Positions 52,701-63,600 of a stretch of DNA of 64,000 bases are shown piece after piece. The stretch's first letter is position 1. The number at the start of each line of letters is the position of its first letter. This stretch comes from Ptychodera flava. Its lineage: Eukaryota > Hemichordata > Enteropneusta > Ptychoderidae. Below the pieces are notes generated by a model that did not search any database, was not told where the DNA came from, and worked only from the letters and a program-made list of their open reading frames with translations. The stretch covers positions 12,987,001 through 13,051,000 of the forward strand of contig NC_091942.1 of NCBI RefSeq assembly GCF_041260155.1, written 5' to 3'. The translations under genes were made by a program, and so were the position numbers.

Positions 52701-54149
52701 AAAAGCTTGGCATTTGTTAATTTGAATAAATAAACATCTGTATGAACAGGAAACAAGCAGGAAAGAATATAAACATGAATGTAAGCATATGCATATATAT
52801 TCTTCAAACAGAAGGTTAACCATCAATATGTTGCACACACAAAATCACAGCTGCCGCCTACACCTATTACATATTTTTTCCCCTGTGACAAATTTACTAT
52901 CATTTTTGGAGCTTACGCACTAATATTAACTTGATTAACCCGGCACATTTTGCCATAATTTCTGACAAAATAAAAATATTAGTCTGGAACCTGAAACAAT
53001 GACTCAACATGGAAATAATCTCTCAGATAGAGAGTACCATATAACTGCTTACATGAAAGAAAATGCCTCATTTTATATCAACACTAGCAGTGGGGTTTTG
53101 CATAAGTTCCCAGGACCCTGCTGCAATACTAGTATTTCAATCTTTCCTGTTTTTCTAATCTACACATTCATTACTGCATCTTGAGTCCAATTACGGTAAA
53201 ATCAATATATTACGCACGGAAATTTTGCACTCATTCGTTACATAGATTGATCTACTGTGTAGTGGACACATGATGTCACTGATGATGTGCCACGCAAATT
53301 AATTTATTCACTCAAATTATTGAATTTACATGATAATCCTGATGGACACCACTCCGGTAACTTCAAGCACTACACTGGTGAACTTGTGACATCTATCGCA
53401 AATAGTGCATGTCTGTGGGCTGACTGTTTGCACTTTCGCTGGTTGTAAAAACTACAATGGACTATTAATCCACACATACTTCGGAAGGGACGGGCATGCG
53501 ACTACAATCGTTCCATTGTGGACTATTTCACAGATGAAAATTTGAGCACGGGTGTAAAGATGGCACTGTCGGCGACATCAGGTAGCAAACGTTCGCCAAA
53601 CGAAAATTTAACGTTTCTTAATGAAAAGGCGGTGGCAGTTATATTTAGTGACTATTAACACTAGTTCACAACACTAGTTCCTCGTGTCGTTCGATCAAAT
53701 GAAATCGCGACGGTAGACTACGTGACTGATCTGAAGTCTGGGGTGACCACGGACAACACAGACAGACAAACTACAATAAATTGGCATAGACTCTAAAGAG
53801 TATAGTAATTACGACTATTTAAAATATCAACGATTTGTTTTCGATTCTTTAGACAATATTTGACGATTGCAAAATTATTATTTATCAATTATATACTCAA
53901 CCGTAGAGCGGGAGTGTCGCTTCACCTCGGTGAGCACGTCTCGCTGCAGTCGCTCGATGTATGTTTTGGGTGAACAGCCTTTCGTTTACGCTTACAGCTG
54001 TTGAAAATTGAGTCTCCCCGCAATATTACCAAAGAAACAATACTTACCCAGCTCACTATCCTGAGGATAACGGCAGGTTTTTTAATGAAAGCAACTGGGT
54101 CGAATGGAGCGCCTGCCTTGCCAGCACCGTACGCACCGCCGCCGTCCAT
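46709..54149 (-). CDS. SYNGR: Synaptogyrin, four-span synaptic vesicle membrane protein
   Basis: Minus-strand coding exons: 54149-54048, 51908-51689, then either 48933-48800 or 48244-48108, then 46915-46709 (TAA). The product is 220 or 221 aa, the usual synaptogyrin size. The start MDGGGAYGAGKAGAPFDP followed by ILRIVSWVFAIIVFGCI is the family's N-terminus and first membrane span. Exon 2 also carries a luminal loop with cysteines (GQCAYNGDQNACNFG) and span 2. Exon 3 encodes span 3 (WTFMWFVCFCYLT), a luminal loop and the start of span 4 (AAIAFSFFSI). Exon 4 finishes span 4 and gives a cytosolic Tyr/Pro-rich tail (SSPYTSYPSD...EYKPPSY). This MARVEL-domain protein sits in synaptic and synaptic-like vesicles and affects vesicle release and retrieval. 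Vertebrates have several SYNGR paralogs; this gene probably represents the pre-duplication form. It converges on the G-alpha gene and diverges from ZNF598. Confidence 0.94.
46916..48107. other. Synaptogyrin intron between exon 3b and exon 4
   Basis: No additional exon or mobile element recognised. Confidence 0.5.
48108..48244 (-). CDS. SYNGR: Synaptogyrin alternative exon 3b (duplicate of 3a)
   Basis: The exon is 137 nt, bordered by TGTAG and GTAAAG, with the same entry and exit phases as 3a. It encodes LWTFMWFVCFCYLT, a loop NRWTNTPNKDISGRSDIE, and AAIAFSFFSILTW. The membrane spans are almost identical to 3a while the luminal loop differs, which points to a selected duplication and not to decay. 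It has intact splice sites and reading frame. Confidence 0.88.
48800..48933 (-). CDS. SYNGR: Synaptogyrin alternative exon 3a
   Basis: The exon is 134 nt, bordered by CTAG and GTAAAT, and starts by completing a codon left at phase 1 by exon 2. It encodes span 3 (FWTFMWFVCFCYLT), a luminal loop reading DAWRKTNPKHYGADEVQ, and the start of span 4 (AAIAFSFFSIISW). The loop TNPK followed by GAD resembles vertebrate synaptogyrin loops more than exon 3b does. Confidence 0.9.
49211..49431. mobile_element. TTAA MITE, CCCTTTGAGTGC family, copy 3
   Basis: Starts TTAACCCTTTGAGTGCCAAA and ends CACTCGAAGGGTTAA. The interior matches copy 1 in order and orientation. It is inside the synaptogyrin intron between exons 2 and 3a. 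Confidence 0.85.
49690..49810 (+). repeat. Head of dispersed repeat with (GTCC)n core
   Basis: CCACGGACACCGTCCGGGGG, then ACTTATAGGTTTGGTCATGT, a GTCCGTCC/GTGCGTGC microsatellite and GTTCACGCAGATATCTCAGA. It leads directly into the 150-bp tandem array. Confidence 0.75.
49811..50890 (+). repeat. Tandem array, 150-bp unit, about seven copies
   Basis: The anchor word GATACGATCCAA recurs at 49878, 50027, 50177, 50327, 50477 and 50627, with a variant at 50785: spacing 149-150 bp, the last 158. Each unit has the small palindrome ATGGCCGCCAGGCGGCCAT, then TTTTTTCATGTACAGAGCCA, an AACCGATTTTATTCAAAGTT block and CATATGCACGTCAATTTGTT. The period is a multiple of three, which keeps spurious frames open. 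It lies in the synaptogyrin intron next to exon 2. Confidence 0.95.
51909..54047. other. Synaptogyrin intron 1
   Basis: Contains one degenerate MITE copy (52391-52481). Nothing else recognised. Its 5' part near exon 1 becomes richer in CpG. Confidence 0.5.
52391..52481 (-). mobile_element. Short MITE of the CACCCC/GGGTG family, copy F
   Basis: The minus strand starts ACCCTTTCACCCCCATTACC and keeps AACAATAGGACTGTACCACA before an end GAGAGAGGGAA. It is the most degenerate copy. Confidence 0.4.
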
Positions 54150-55070
54150 TTTGGATTTGCTGAGGATTGTGGGTAATATTGACAATCATCATGTGATACT
54201 GATAGATTAATCATGACATCATCGTCAACTGACTAATAACGGAAGCTGCGTTATAAAAATGATATGAAATATCATTTAAATTAGAGATTTATTCAGTTAT
54301 CATCATCAATAATAGTTACACAAATTACAGAACGCGGCAATGTGCATCATGTTCCAGATGTTCTACAATACAAATTTACATGTAGCCTAAGCCTTACATG
54401 TGACATTGTGTAGGCCAACATGTTGGCAGACCCTTACTGTTGGGCTTATGACACTTTAGAATGACACTTTATATGTATTGGATGGGGCGAAGGTCGGGGG
54501 TCCTCGAAGATTACGTTACTTGTTTAGGCTTGCATAAAATGAAACAAAAAAACATTTACATTGTAAAGTTCAGCTAAGACATTTTTGGTTTTACTTTACA
54601 TAAAAGGGATAGGGATGTTGTAGGTATCATACTGATGGCTGTTTGTATTGGAAACAAGGCTGCAATTGACGTCATTGGAGACCGAAAATGTATTACTTAG
54701 ACCTAGACCTGTGCCTTATTTACGCTTCATAAAGGGGTCATCGATGCTTTTCGTCATGACTTTATCCTACCGTTGATAAAATACTCTTGACATGAGTCGC
54801 GTACAGCGTGAAGTTGCCTACGTCATGGCGAAATAATTTAACGAAGAAATATTAAAAATCGATGATGCATGTAATAGGCCAATAATCCATGAAACAACTT
54901 TTTTGAAAAGGAAAATTGTAAGTGAAAAGCGTGGCAGCTACTTGATTTCTATGTTTTTAATACTCACATTTCAATACTCACACACCACGGAATCTCCGAC
55001 GTGGATTGGAGTTTTGCCGGTGTTTGAGTAACAGTGAGCAGAACGAAAGCGTAAATACGACAGCTTGCCC

Positions 55071-55107
<37 letters not shown>

Positions 55108-56400
55108 TTGATCATCATCATCATCATCGCCATATCATGTCATTATCATCACGCTATCATCATTATCTACCAAGGGTAGATTGTGAATTTCGCAAGTACT
55201 CAGAGAACAGCGATACCTGCATTTCCATTAGGAAATAATGATCTTTTGGGCAGTGTGCCTACAACAGGTTTCAGCGGCAAGGTTGTGTTTTACCTTTACA
55301 AGACTTTCCTTTTTCCGCCTAGTTTGTAAAGTTTGATTCGTAATAGCTGAAAATGCATTTATTTGTGCAAAATTATAAGGTTAAACTTACATTTTTGGTC
55401 CGGAGACTTTTTCACCATTTTCACATCTATCATGTTTGTTTTAATTATTACACTTTTCACCTTGTCAGCTTGATTTGAAAAAGTGTATTGTGGTCAAGGA
55501 GTAAGTCATAGCGTTTTCCCTTAAAAATACAGAGGGGCGGTTACCCAAGAAAGGGCATTATCATTATTGTATTAAAGTCTCGAAAACGGTAAAAGCTGAA
55601 AAATGACCACCCAATATTTGACAGTGTAGCTCGACGTATATCTTTGCTTTAGCCAAGTGGATACTGACCTTGCTCAAAAAGATTGATTGCTTTAATACCG
55701 TTGACCTACATTATTAGGAGCTCGCACTATTATGTTTTTCTGTACCATTTAGTGTAGTCTCCGTAGCCTTAGCGAAAACTCCTAAGCCATAAAATAAATT
55801 AGTCTTCAGATACAAGGAACAAGTGTACGGACCGATGGGTTTGTGGTTCACCGTTTCATTAAAGTGGCACTCCCACTTTAACATGCATGTAAAGCAGTTT
55901 CTATCTTCTGTCTCTAGTCTTATGTAGTTGACTCTTGTAAAAACGACGCTTTTGCTTTGCCAGTTATTAAATGTAATTGTATAATTCAGATCGCACAAGA
56001 AAAGAGCTAAACTTGTAGAACTACCTCTCGGCAGGCATTGCCCTCGTGGAAGATTCGACGGTAAGATCGGAATATCGCTTTATGTTTAGTCGAAATTTTA
56101 AATTCTGACCGTAAGTTATTGACAGCTGGGTTGAGAAACATCCCGGACGCCTTTCGCATCGAGCGTTTGGCGAGTTATTCGAAGACACCGCCGTGACATG
56201 ATAGTTCGAAAAACATCCCTATGGATGCATGGAGTGTTCAGGGAGTGTTCAGAACGGGGGATACATCTCTACTGTAACGTTATTCACAGATCCGAACTTG
56301 AATTTAGGCATACTATTCCTAGAGAATTAAACTAGTACGTTTGTAAAGGTTACCAGCCGTCCATGTATATAGTAACGGTATTGCAGAATGTATAAAAATC
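54150..56400. other. Spacer upstream of synaptogyrin
   Basis: Holds the synaptogyrin promoter next to 54150 (not resolvable in detail) and a GAT/ATC hairpin microsatellite. No gene recognised. Confidence 0.5.
55070..55128. repeat. (GAT)n followed by (ATC)n, an inverted microsatellite
   Basis: About thirteen GAT units run into GTTGATC and then ATC units, so the tract can fold into a hairpin. Confidence 0.9.
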
Positions 56401-56439
56401 TAGACAACTATGGACTCGTGTAACCGTCGAGTGCTAGTA

Positions 56440-57695
56440 ACAATATTTCACACAAGGTCCTTTGCCAGTAGCCCTGCGTACGATGCTGTGTGTTCCGCTA
56501 CAGCTACAGTGGAATTTGATCGAGTGTCCGTTTTGCCTTGCAGAGCTCGACAAGTCTACATGTTGCTTATCATTAGAAAAGTAAACATTTGCAACAAATT
56601 GAGTATTTGTTGTTAGATTACAGCGCACGCGGCGAACGTTTCCCAGACACTGTCTCGTCTACAATAATGACAGTCGTTTCAGCATGCCACTCATGCACAA
56701 CAAGCTTGACACCGCACTATAGCTATAGCACATCATCAAAGTTTTCTTTCAGCTACAGCTTTGTGTACTTTGATTTGGGAATATAACTCAGACAAACTCA
56801 CTGGCATATTTTTCGAGTGTGGGATCTATATCTCGAGGAAAGTCCTCAACATCAACCGGACTGACTCTCGGCGTTTTATTACAGTGAAACATTGTATTTT
56901 TTCAGCAAGGTAAAGAATATTTTGAAGGCAGAGAGATATCATCGTCCCCTCCATGCTAACCCGTTGCGTGTATGATGCCGTCCGGGAATTAAGTGCCAAA
57001 ATACGGTGAATTATTTCAGAAACACTTGGTGTGTTATTCAATGGCACAAAATGTACCGTGTTGATTGAATTGCACTTGCCTGTGCAAAATCAACACTTTT
57101 CTTCAAGTCTATTTTGTAGCTCAGAGAAGTGTCAATTGAGAAAGTTTCATTTAGCTGAGACAAAAGAGAAAGCGGGATTAAAGTTTCATGTAGGAGTGTT
57201 TAGCATTTTCTGGTTGACAATATTCAGTGTTGTATCGTGTCAAACTTGTTGATAGAGTAGACTGCACTCGCAATGCTACAGACTGCATGCTGAAGGAGCT
57301 GTTGTCGTGATTGCTGACATCGAGAGGAGAAGAAAGTTTTTTTTTAAAGAATTTACTTGTTTCTTCATAAAGTTCCCAATTTAAAGTAAACACCTAAAAG
57401 AAAACTGATGATGTGCATGTAGTGCAGTGTTATGCTTGTTGTCAGTGACATGCTGAAACGACTGCAGTGATCGTGACGAGACAGTGTATGGGAAACGTTT
57501 GCCGTGCGCTGTAATCTAACACCAACCAAAGACGAAGACTCAATTTGTTGCAAATGTTTACTTTTCTAATGATAAGCAACATGTAGACTCGTCGAGCTCT
57601 GCAAGGCAAACCGGACACTCAATCAAATTCCGCTCACCACATATGGTGCTATTAGCTGTAGCGGAACACACAGCGTCGTACGTAGGGCTACTTTG
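56440..57695. repeat. Large inverted duplication, arms of about 300 bp, carrying half-RING sequence
   Basis: The left arm (about 56455-56770) and right arm (about 57380-57690) are inverse copies that share long blocks such as GCAGAGCTCGAC.AGTCTACA, TGTTGCTTATCATTAGAAAA and AGTCGTTTCAGCATG. The right arm on the minus strand has an open frame with CGERNLIECPVCLAELDEST. The left arm on the plus strand has the equivalent NLIECPFCLAELDKSTCC, but a deletion of roughly 20 bp just before it shifts the upstream frame. Arm divergence of perhaps 15-20 percent suggests age. Spacing between arms is about 600 bp. Confidence 0.75.
57560..57690 (-). pseudogene. Possible RING-type exon or exon relic
   Basis: On the minus strand a frame of about 45 codons reads SSPTYDAVCSAT, then CGERNLIECPVCLAELDEST and CCLSLEK before a GTAAAC. 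The CPVC pattern after a hydrophobic-acidic LIE is how TRIM-like RING domains begin. The rest of the RING (C-x-H and later cysteines) is not found nearby. It may be an exon of an unrecognised minus-strand gene or a relic copied with the inverted duplication. Confidence 0.35.
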
Positions 57696-59019
57696 CCAGA
57701 TGCATCTTCAGGTCAGTTGGTCATCTGACGGCAAAAGTTCATCGACCCGTCAAGATGAATCGTCACAGGTGCAAGTTGAATTGAAACTGGGAATTTTCTT
57801 TAATCGCTACACTATAGCCAACTCCCTGTTGTTTCGTGAAAGAAGAATCCCCCCGTTTCACAGCCCCTTTGATGATCCAATGTCATCATCGGCAAACAAA
57901 TACACACACGCCAAAGTTTACTGTGGATGCTTCGACGCACAGAACTATGATAATATTATCACTTGATCTAATGAGTAGGTGTTTTCAATAGTATGGTGTC
58001 TCCAAGTTCGAAGCTCGTCAGTTTATTGTTTTAGAAATGTGTTAATCGAGACCAACAAGCATGCACCATCATTACAATAGGATCCTTAGCTTTGCTAAAT
58101 AAACCAGGTAATCATGATTACCTGGTTTATTTAGCAAAGCTAAGGATCCTAATCATGGAAAATAATCGTTTCGTACATATGTGTTAATTACCAACCTAAG
58201 TATTACGTTGACTTTTACAGCTAGGCCAATCACATTTATGCTCGATGGAGAGATCGGGGGCTCCGTAATTTCAGCGAGAAATGAGCTTTAAACATAGCAT
58301 GTTGCATGCACATAGCGTTCGTCCGCCGACCTTCCATTGAAGTTTTTGATGTACATCGTGAGATTACATCTAACTGTTCAATTTTTTACCCCATCTCGGA
58401 AATTGACAGTATGTGAAACGAATGATATTCATAAGTTTTACGGTTGGTCAAGGTTTGTTTTATTAACCGACAACGGGAATTCGAAATTTAATACTCAAGA
58501 GCTTGCATGCACCAATACAATGGACAGTTAGCTTGAAATGGGTAAACATATTGATGTATTAAGCAGGTTCCTTGTGTCTGCGCTTCGGGACCGATATTCA
58601 GATTCTCAAATTTTACCGTTCTTTTCAAGCGTATTGAAGTTATTAAAGTTTTCACCTTCTAATTTTTGTGAAAATAGTTAATTTATTTTTCCCAATGAGT
58701 TACTGCTGATGTGGCGACAATTTGCAAAGGTAATTTGTTTTGGTACTTTGCATGTTTCTCAAATATCAGACCCATGGCGACCTATAATTTTTGTCATTAA
58801 TTTTGAAAGAGAATGATTTCAAAGTTTGGCCCCACGAATTAGACCCACGTCTAAAAATAAAACATATTGCGCAACAGCATGAAGTTTTCTCATCCGGGTA
58901 CTTCACAGTACTGGTTATATGCCGCCATCTTGCGACTGAGTGTCATTCGATCCACGTTGCGACAAACCCGGTCTCGCGGAAGAGAAGCAAGCCACAGAAC
59001 ACCAGCAGGAAATTCAAAA
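57696..59019. other. Spacer and 5' region of ZNF598
   Basis: Apart from the palindrome, nothing recognised. The last 150 bp are richer in CpG and likely include the ZNF598 promoter and 5' UTR. Confidence 0.5.
58078..58151. repeat. Perfect 74-bp palindrome without loop
   Basis: TAGGATCCTTAGCTTTGCTA... reads to the centre AATCATGATT and back with no mismatch (37-bp arms). No clear target duplication flanks it. Perfect palindromes this long are unstable and usually either very young or foldback mobile elements. Confidence 0.9.
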
Positions 59020-62000
59020 ATGTCGAAAACTACGGATAATATCCAATCCACTTGCGTCGTTTGCTGTCAAGATATTAAGATCTATGCCACGGGACACTGT
59101 GATCACCCAGTCTGTTACAGATGTTCAACGAGAATGAGAGTTCTAAGTAACCAGAAGTACTGTGCCGTCTGCCGAACTGACCTTGACAAGGTAACGTTAG
59201 AGTTCAATACTACACCGAAACTTACGTATTTATGGCGCTATTTGAGGAGTGTAATGTATGTAAAATCAAGATGTTCCGATAATGTCACTATCAGCCCTTT
59301 CGTTGTGGCCTTTTCGTGTACTTCTCTTGCGGGCGTACAATCGGCCGCACTTCAAAATATGTCTGTTATGAAACTTTCCGGTTGCGAGTCAACGGTCGAT
59401 GGCCAATCCTCAGCCTTCTATCACAGGTACGACGATCTTCATCGAGTCTGCTCATCAAAACTCACCATGTAATTGATGTAAAATGGTTTTTAAAAGATGT
59501 GAGGTTTTCAGTTTGTTTTGATCGGTGAATTATCCGTCTATTCTTTTATTTTTGAACTACCCGATCAACTTGGTTGCCCTACGCCCTTCTAAGCGCACCC
59601 TTTGTATTACTTTGTCAGGCTATCATCACAGAGCCGGTATTTTGACACTCACCAATGACACAACAGGGAGACGATAACGTCCATGCACGCATGTATCACC
59701 TCACTAGAATATATAGAGTCTGATCATGGAGCTACCAAAGTAGCTTCATGATCTGATCAGGTGACACAGACTATATCTGACCATGGATGTAAACACCGTC
59801 CCTCCACCCACGGGTGGAGGGACGGTGATGTAAAAAATATTTTTTACATCCATGATCTGACTGCACACAAAATAATTACTTATCCCTAAAATACGTAGCA
59901 TATCAAAAAGTCCACTTTTGTGTGACTGATATGTGAAGTAAGTTGAAACATATGTGTAGACCCTTCAAAGTAAGTGTGGACCTTATCTGGGTTTTCCCCA
60001 TAGTCATCTCTTTGTATATAAAGACCATATAAAGACCCAGTATGTTGGAGATGTGCCGTTTGCACTGTATACTGGTAAATACATGATCAATACATGATCC
60101 ACACAAATACACTTTCATGATTTTTTTTCATCTTGGGTAAATTACATGAAGTTCACAAATTGTTGCTAAAGCGCCAAATGAAAGTTCAAACTAAACTATC
60201 TTATTCCAACACCATTCCTGGCAATGACTAGGTATTTTTACAAAATACATGTAGTCTCTTCTTGTAACTTTGGGGAGGAATCAGAAGTTTCAAATAGTGT
60301 TATGTGAACTGACTCAAATTAGTAGACTGCAACTATAGTGCATAAGAAGTCCACTAGAATTTCTCTCTGATTCAGTAAAAGGTACTGCAATTGCGGTAAT
60401 GTTTCTGTTGTTTCACAGTGAGATAGCATCGAAACTTAAGTCTATGCCATAAAATTTACCTGCCTTCTCTCCTTTACAAAAAACACTGGTGACTGTACAT
60501 CTCCACTTTCTTATTAGTCAAAATAGTATGTTGGGATTATGCTGTCACCCGTTTTTTGAGTGCCAGCATACTTAACTTTGATAGAGTGGTTCATTAGCTA
60601 CATGTACTGCATCACTCACAAACAGTATAATTTTTGAGAAATCCAGGAGAATGTGTTATGGTAGCAGGGTAGGCTAACCCATTCCGGCATCCTGGTACCG
60701 CCACCTCACTACTATAGTCAGTCTGGATGATCTTATTCAATAGAATAAGGTTATTCACAACAGATCGGGATTTCATTGGAGTATATCATACTGCATCAGT
60801 CCGCAATTGTCTGCAACGCCATGTATCTTGTATGATACTGAATGGTACAATATATTTGGACATAAAATTGAATTTTACAAAACAAAAGTATTATATGACT
60901 GCTGTTCAGTATGTACATTAGGTTATGCACTTAATCGTTTAAGAATTTGTTCTCAATCTTTGCTTGTCAGTCAGTCTGTGGCTGACAGTTCCGTCAGTAG
61001 AAAAACCTAAAATTTCATTTCTTTTTTCTACTAATAGATCATCTTCGTGGAGAAATTGCATAAGTTTGCAAGCGAGATGTATCACAAGTTCCCATGTGAT
61101 AGGAAACATCAGATTTACTTCAAAAATTCAAGACTGAAACTTGAGTTCAACAAGCTCCTGCAGCATGTGTGCAAGATTTGTGCCAAGACTACGCTCGATT
61201 GCACGTTTGGAACGTTTAACAAGTTGAGGGATCATATGCGCAAAGAACACGAACTCTTCTATTGCGATCTGTGTGTGGAACACATCCAGGTAAAACAAAT
61301 TTTTCTTTACTCAGTTACTTGAGGAAGTAGTGTACAAAAACAGTATTTGTTAAATGTGTGTGTTCATGTTTATGGACAATTAGATAATTTAAACTTGTCC
61401 ACCCCAATTCCCAGTAGACATGTCCACTTTGATAATGTCAGCAGATTTAGGCCAAACCATGGTTGGAAAAGGGTAGAGTAATTTCATAGTTCAAGTGATT
61501 GTGTTAAAGTTCCATCTGCTGTAACTTTTGATGCTTTTTTTTCAGTATTTTTATGCTGCTTGGAATATAGTCTTTTACTCTTCATTCAATTTTCAACAAG
61601 AACATTTTTAGCTCATATTTGGTATGAATATAAATACCAAAAAGAGCTTATATGATGAGTCGGTGGCGTCTGTATGTCTGTATAGTTGTGGGTATGTATG
61701 TGTGGATGTATGTCCGTCACACGCAAAGGCTCCCATACCGCCAAAGCTACCATCTCAGTATTTGGTGTACAGGTAGATGCATGGGTTTAGGATGTGAATT
61801 TGTTCAAATGAACACGTCAGTGTCAAAAATGTGCAAATGAAGTAAGAAACAGGGAAATCCTGCAAATGTGCAGGAGTGGTGGCATGCCAGTGACTTGAAA
61901 CAGGCTAACTCCACTGACTACAGTCATTTCCTGTCATTGTTTATGAACTGTTACATATTAATAGACCTTCTGAAACCATAGACAGTAGAGGGGAGGAAGA

Positions 62001-63226
62001 CCGTCTATGGTCAAAGTAAGAGGGGCTGGCTGCCTTTCTGCTATGCATGTTGCTAAAGTTGACCTCCAGTACCTAAAGTTTCAGACCAGTTTTACTTTTG
62101 TCATTCTTGTTTTTCTGGTTTAAATATTTCTTGTTGTTTTTCTGGTTGTACTGTGCAGAAATCATTGTCATAACATCAACGTAGAATTTTCCTGCACTGA
62201 ACAGATAGAAATAACATTTATTGTTGATCTTTGGTACCCATACTGGTATATACAAATTCTGATCAAATTTGAGCGACACCGTATAATTGCGGTATTTTTA
62301 CATTGTGTTATGCACAAATCCATTGGTTCAGCAGGGCTAGAAGTTGTTTCTTTCAACATACTTAGGGAGAAGAATGAGAAAAGATATTTCTTTTGTGGAT
62401 CAAAATGAAAGTGTCATCAAAAGTTGCAGCTATGCTCTCTTTAGAATGCTCAAACTCAAGAATTTTTTTTTAATCAAGATGTTTTAAGTGGAAGATATAA
62501 ATCAGGAAAAATGAAAGTATGAGAGTGTAGATGTTCCGTTGACTTCAAGAATTGTTAATCACAAGGGGCAAGGGGGGCAGTGAAGTGTAGGTAAGAGTCA
62601 TCTGATTGCTGTTCTTCAAAAGTTGTTGAGGAAGGAGAAAGTTGAAGAAGACTGTGCAATGAAAAGCCACTGTAATCCCAATGGGGAAAGGGCCAGTAAA
62701 AAAATGTTGCAACTTAGTGTTTGCTTTCTGTGTTTGCTTGCTCGTACTATCGAAGAAGGGTTGCTTGTTGAATCAGTATTGCCGTTTCGGGTGAGGTCTG
62801 TTGTATCTGCAGTTGGAAACTTGGTTGTTGGCCACCTTTGAAGTGCCACCAACCATGAATGCAGGTGAAAGGTTTCGCATTCTTGGAACAGTTCAGCTGT
62901 AACTGAATGTGTAGCAAACACTGTCCATGTTTGATGATGACTCGTTTTGTACAAAGTATTTCATCATTTTGAAATTAATGTCTGGTGAATCCTTTTATCA
63001 TTTGCCTGTCGCAGATATTTACCGAAGAGCGGAAAGTGTATACGCGGTCTGATTTGGCACGTCACCGTCGTCAAGGAGATCCGGATGACAAGTCCCACAA
63101 GGGACATCCCCTGTGCGAGTTTTGTGACGTCAGGTACCTAGATAATGATGAACTCTTCAAGCATCTCAGACGGGAGCATTACTTCTGTCACTTCTGCGAC
63201 ACTCAGGGATCCCAGCAATATTACAG
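59020..63226 (+). CDS. ZNF598: E3 ubiquitin ligase ZNF598 (Hel2), N-terminal part (gene runs off the right edge)
   Basis: Three coding exons: 59020-59190, 61038-61289 and 63015-63226, in phase (211 aa so far), with a donor at 63227 leading out of the window. Residues 12-51 form a complete C3HC4 RING: C12, C15, C27, H29, C32, C35, C48, C51, within CDHPVCYRCSTRMRVL and YCAVC as in ZNF598. Exon 2 has the LQHVCKIC...LRDHMRKEHELFYCDLC zinc finger region. Exon 3 has DLARHRRQGDPDDKSHKGHP and LDNDELFKHLRREHYFCHFC, which match the family closely. ZNF598 senses collided ribosomes and ubiquitinates 40S proteins to start ribosome quality control. The ATG at 59020 was chosen because the family has only a short leader before the RING; the frame is open upstream to 58867, so a longer N-terminus is possible. 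Later zinc fingers and the Pro-rich C-terminus are outside the window. Confidence 0.93.
59191..61037. other. ZNF598 intron 1
   Basis: Holds the hairpin cluster at 59716-59862. No other feature recognised. Confidence 0.5.
59716..59862. repeat. Cluster of three or four nested hairpins
   Basis: In order: GATCATGGAGCTAC / GTAGCTTCATGATC with a short loop; CACCGTCCCTCCACCC / GGGTGGAGGGACGGTG with a 2-base loop; GATGTAAAAAATATTTTTTACATC, fully self-complementary. The outer words ATCTGACCATGGATGT and ACATCCATGATCTGA enclose the last two. Confidence 0.8.
61393..61475 (+). mobile_element. Short MITE of the CACCCC/GGGTG family, copy C
   Basis: CTTGTCCACCCCAATTCCCA at the left and TTTAGGCCAAACCATGGTTG, then AAAAGGGTA, at the right. 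It lies in ZNF598 intron 2. Confidence 0.6.
61610..61840 (+). repeat. Dispersed repeat with hairpin head, second type
   Basis: The head AGCTCATATTTGGTATGAAT...ACCAAAAAGAGCT folds on itself. It is followed by TGAGTCGGTGGCGTCTGTAT, a TATGT/TGTGGATG microsatellite and GTCCGTCAC. The order of parts parallels 63357-63600. Confidence 0.55.
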
Positions 63227-63356
63227 GTGAGTGACCTTTGACATGATGTGACCTTTGCTGCTGGACAAAGTCATGTGTCTGTAAAGGAAGTCAGATTCAT
63301 GACATAGGTACGTACAATACAGATAATGTCTGTCAGACTTAAATAGTGAAGCTTTT

Positions 63357-63600
63357 AGCTACTATAGACTATAGTCTATAGAAGCTATTGGGATGGGTAT
63401 CCGTCCGGCGTCAGTCTGTATGTATGTATGTATGTATGTATGTATGTATGTATGTATGTATGTATGTCGTTTGTGAGGCGTCCGTCCACTCAAATATCTT
63501 GAGAACCGCAGTACTTACTGATTTGATATTTGTTGTGTAGATGAAAAATATGATTTTGAGAAACTATTTTTTTAATTTTTTGATATTGTTGAAAATAGGC
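63357..63600 (+). repeat. Dispersed repeat with hairpin head and (TATG)n, third type
   Basis: The head TAGCTACTATAGACTATAGT...AGCTA is a near-perfect palindrome. Then come GGGATGGGTATCCGTCCGGC, (TATG)n at about 63417-63466, GCGTCCGTCCACTCAAATAT and CTTGAGAACCGC. It lies in ZNF598 intron 3. Confidence 0.65.

Noticed and set aside
58867..59019. Upstream extension of the ZNF598 frame
   Set aside because: The frame is open, but family members have a short or low-complexity leader and the sequence here is not conserved; kept only as a possibility.
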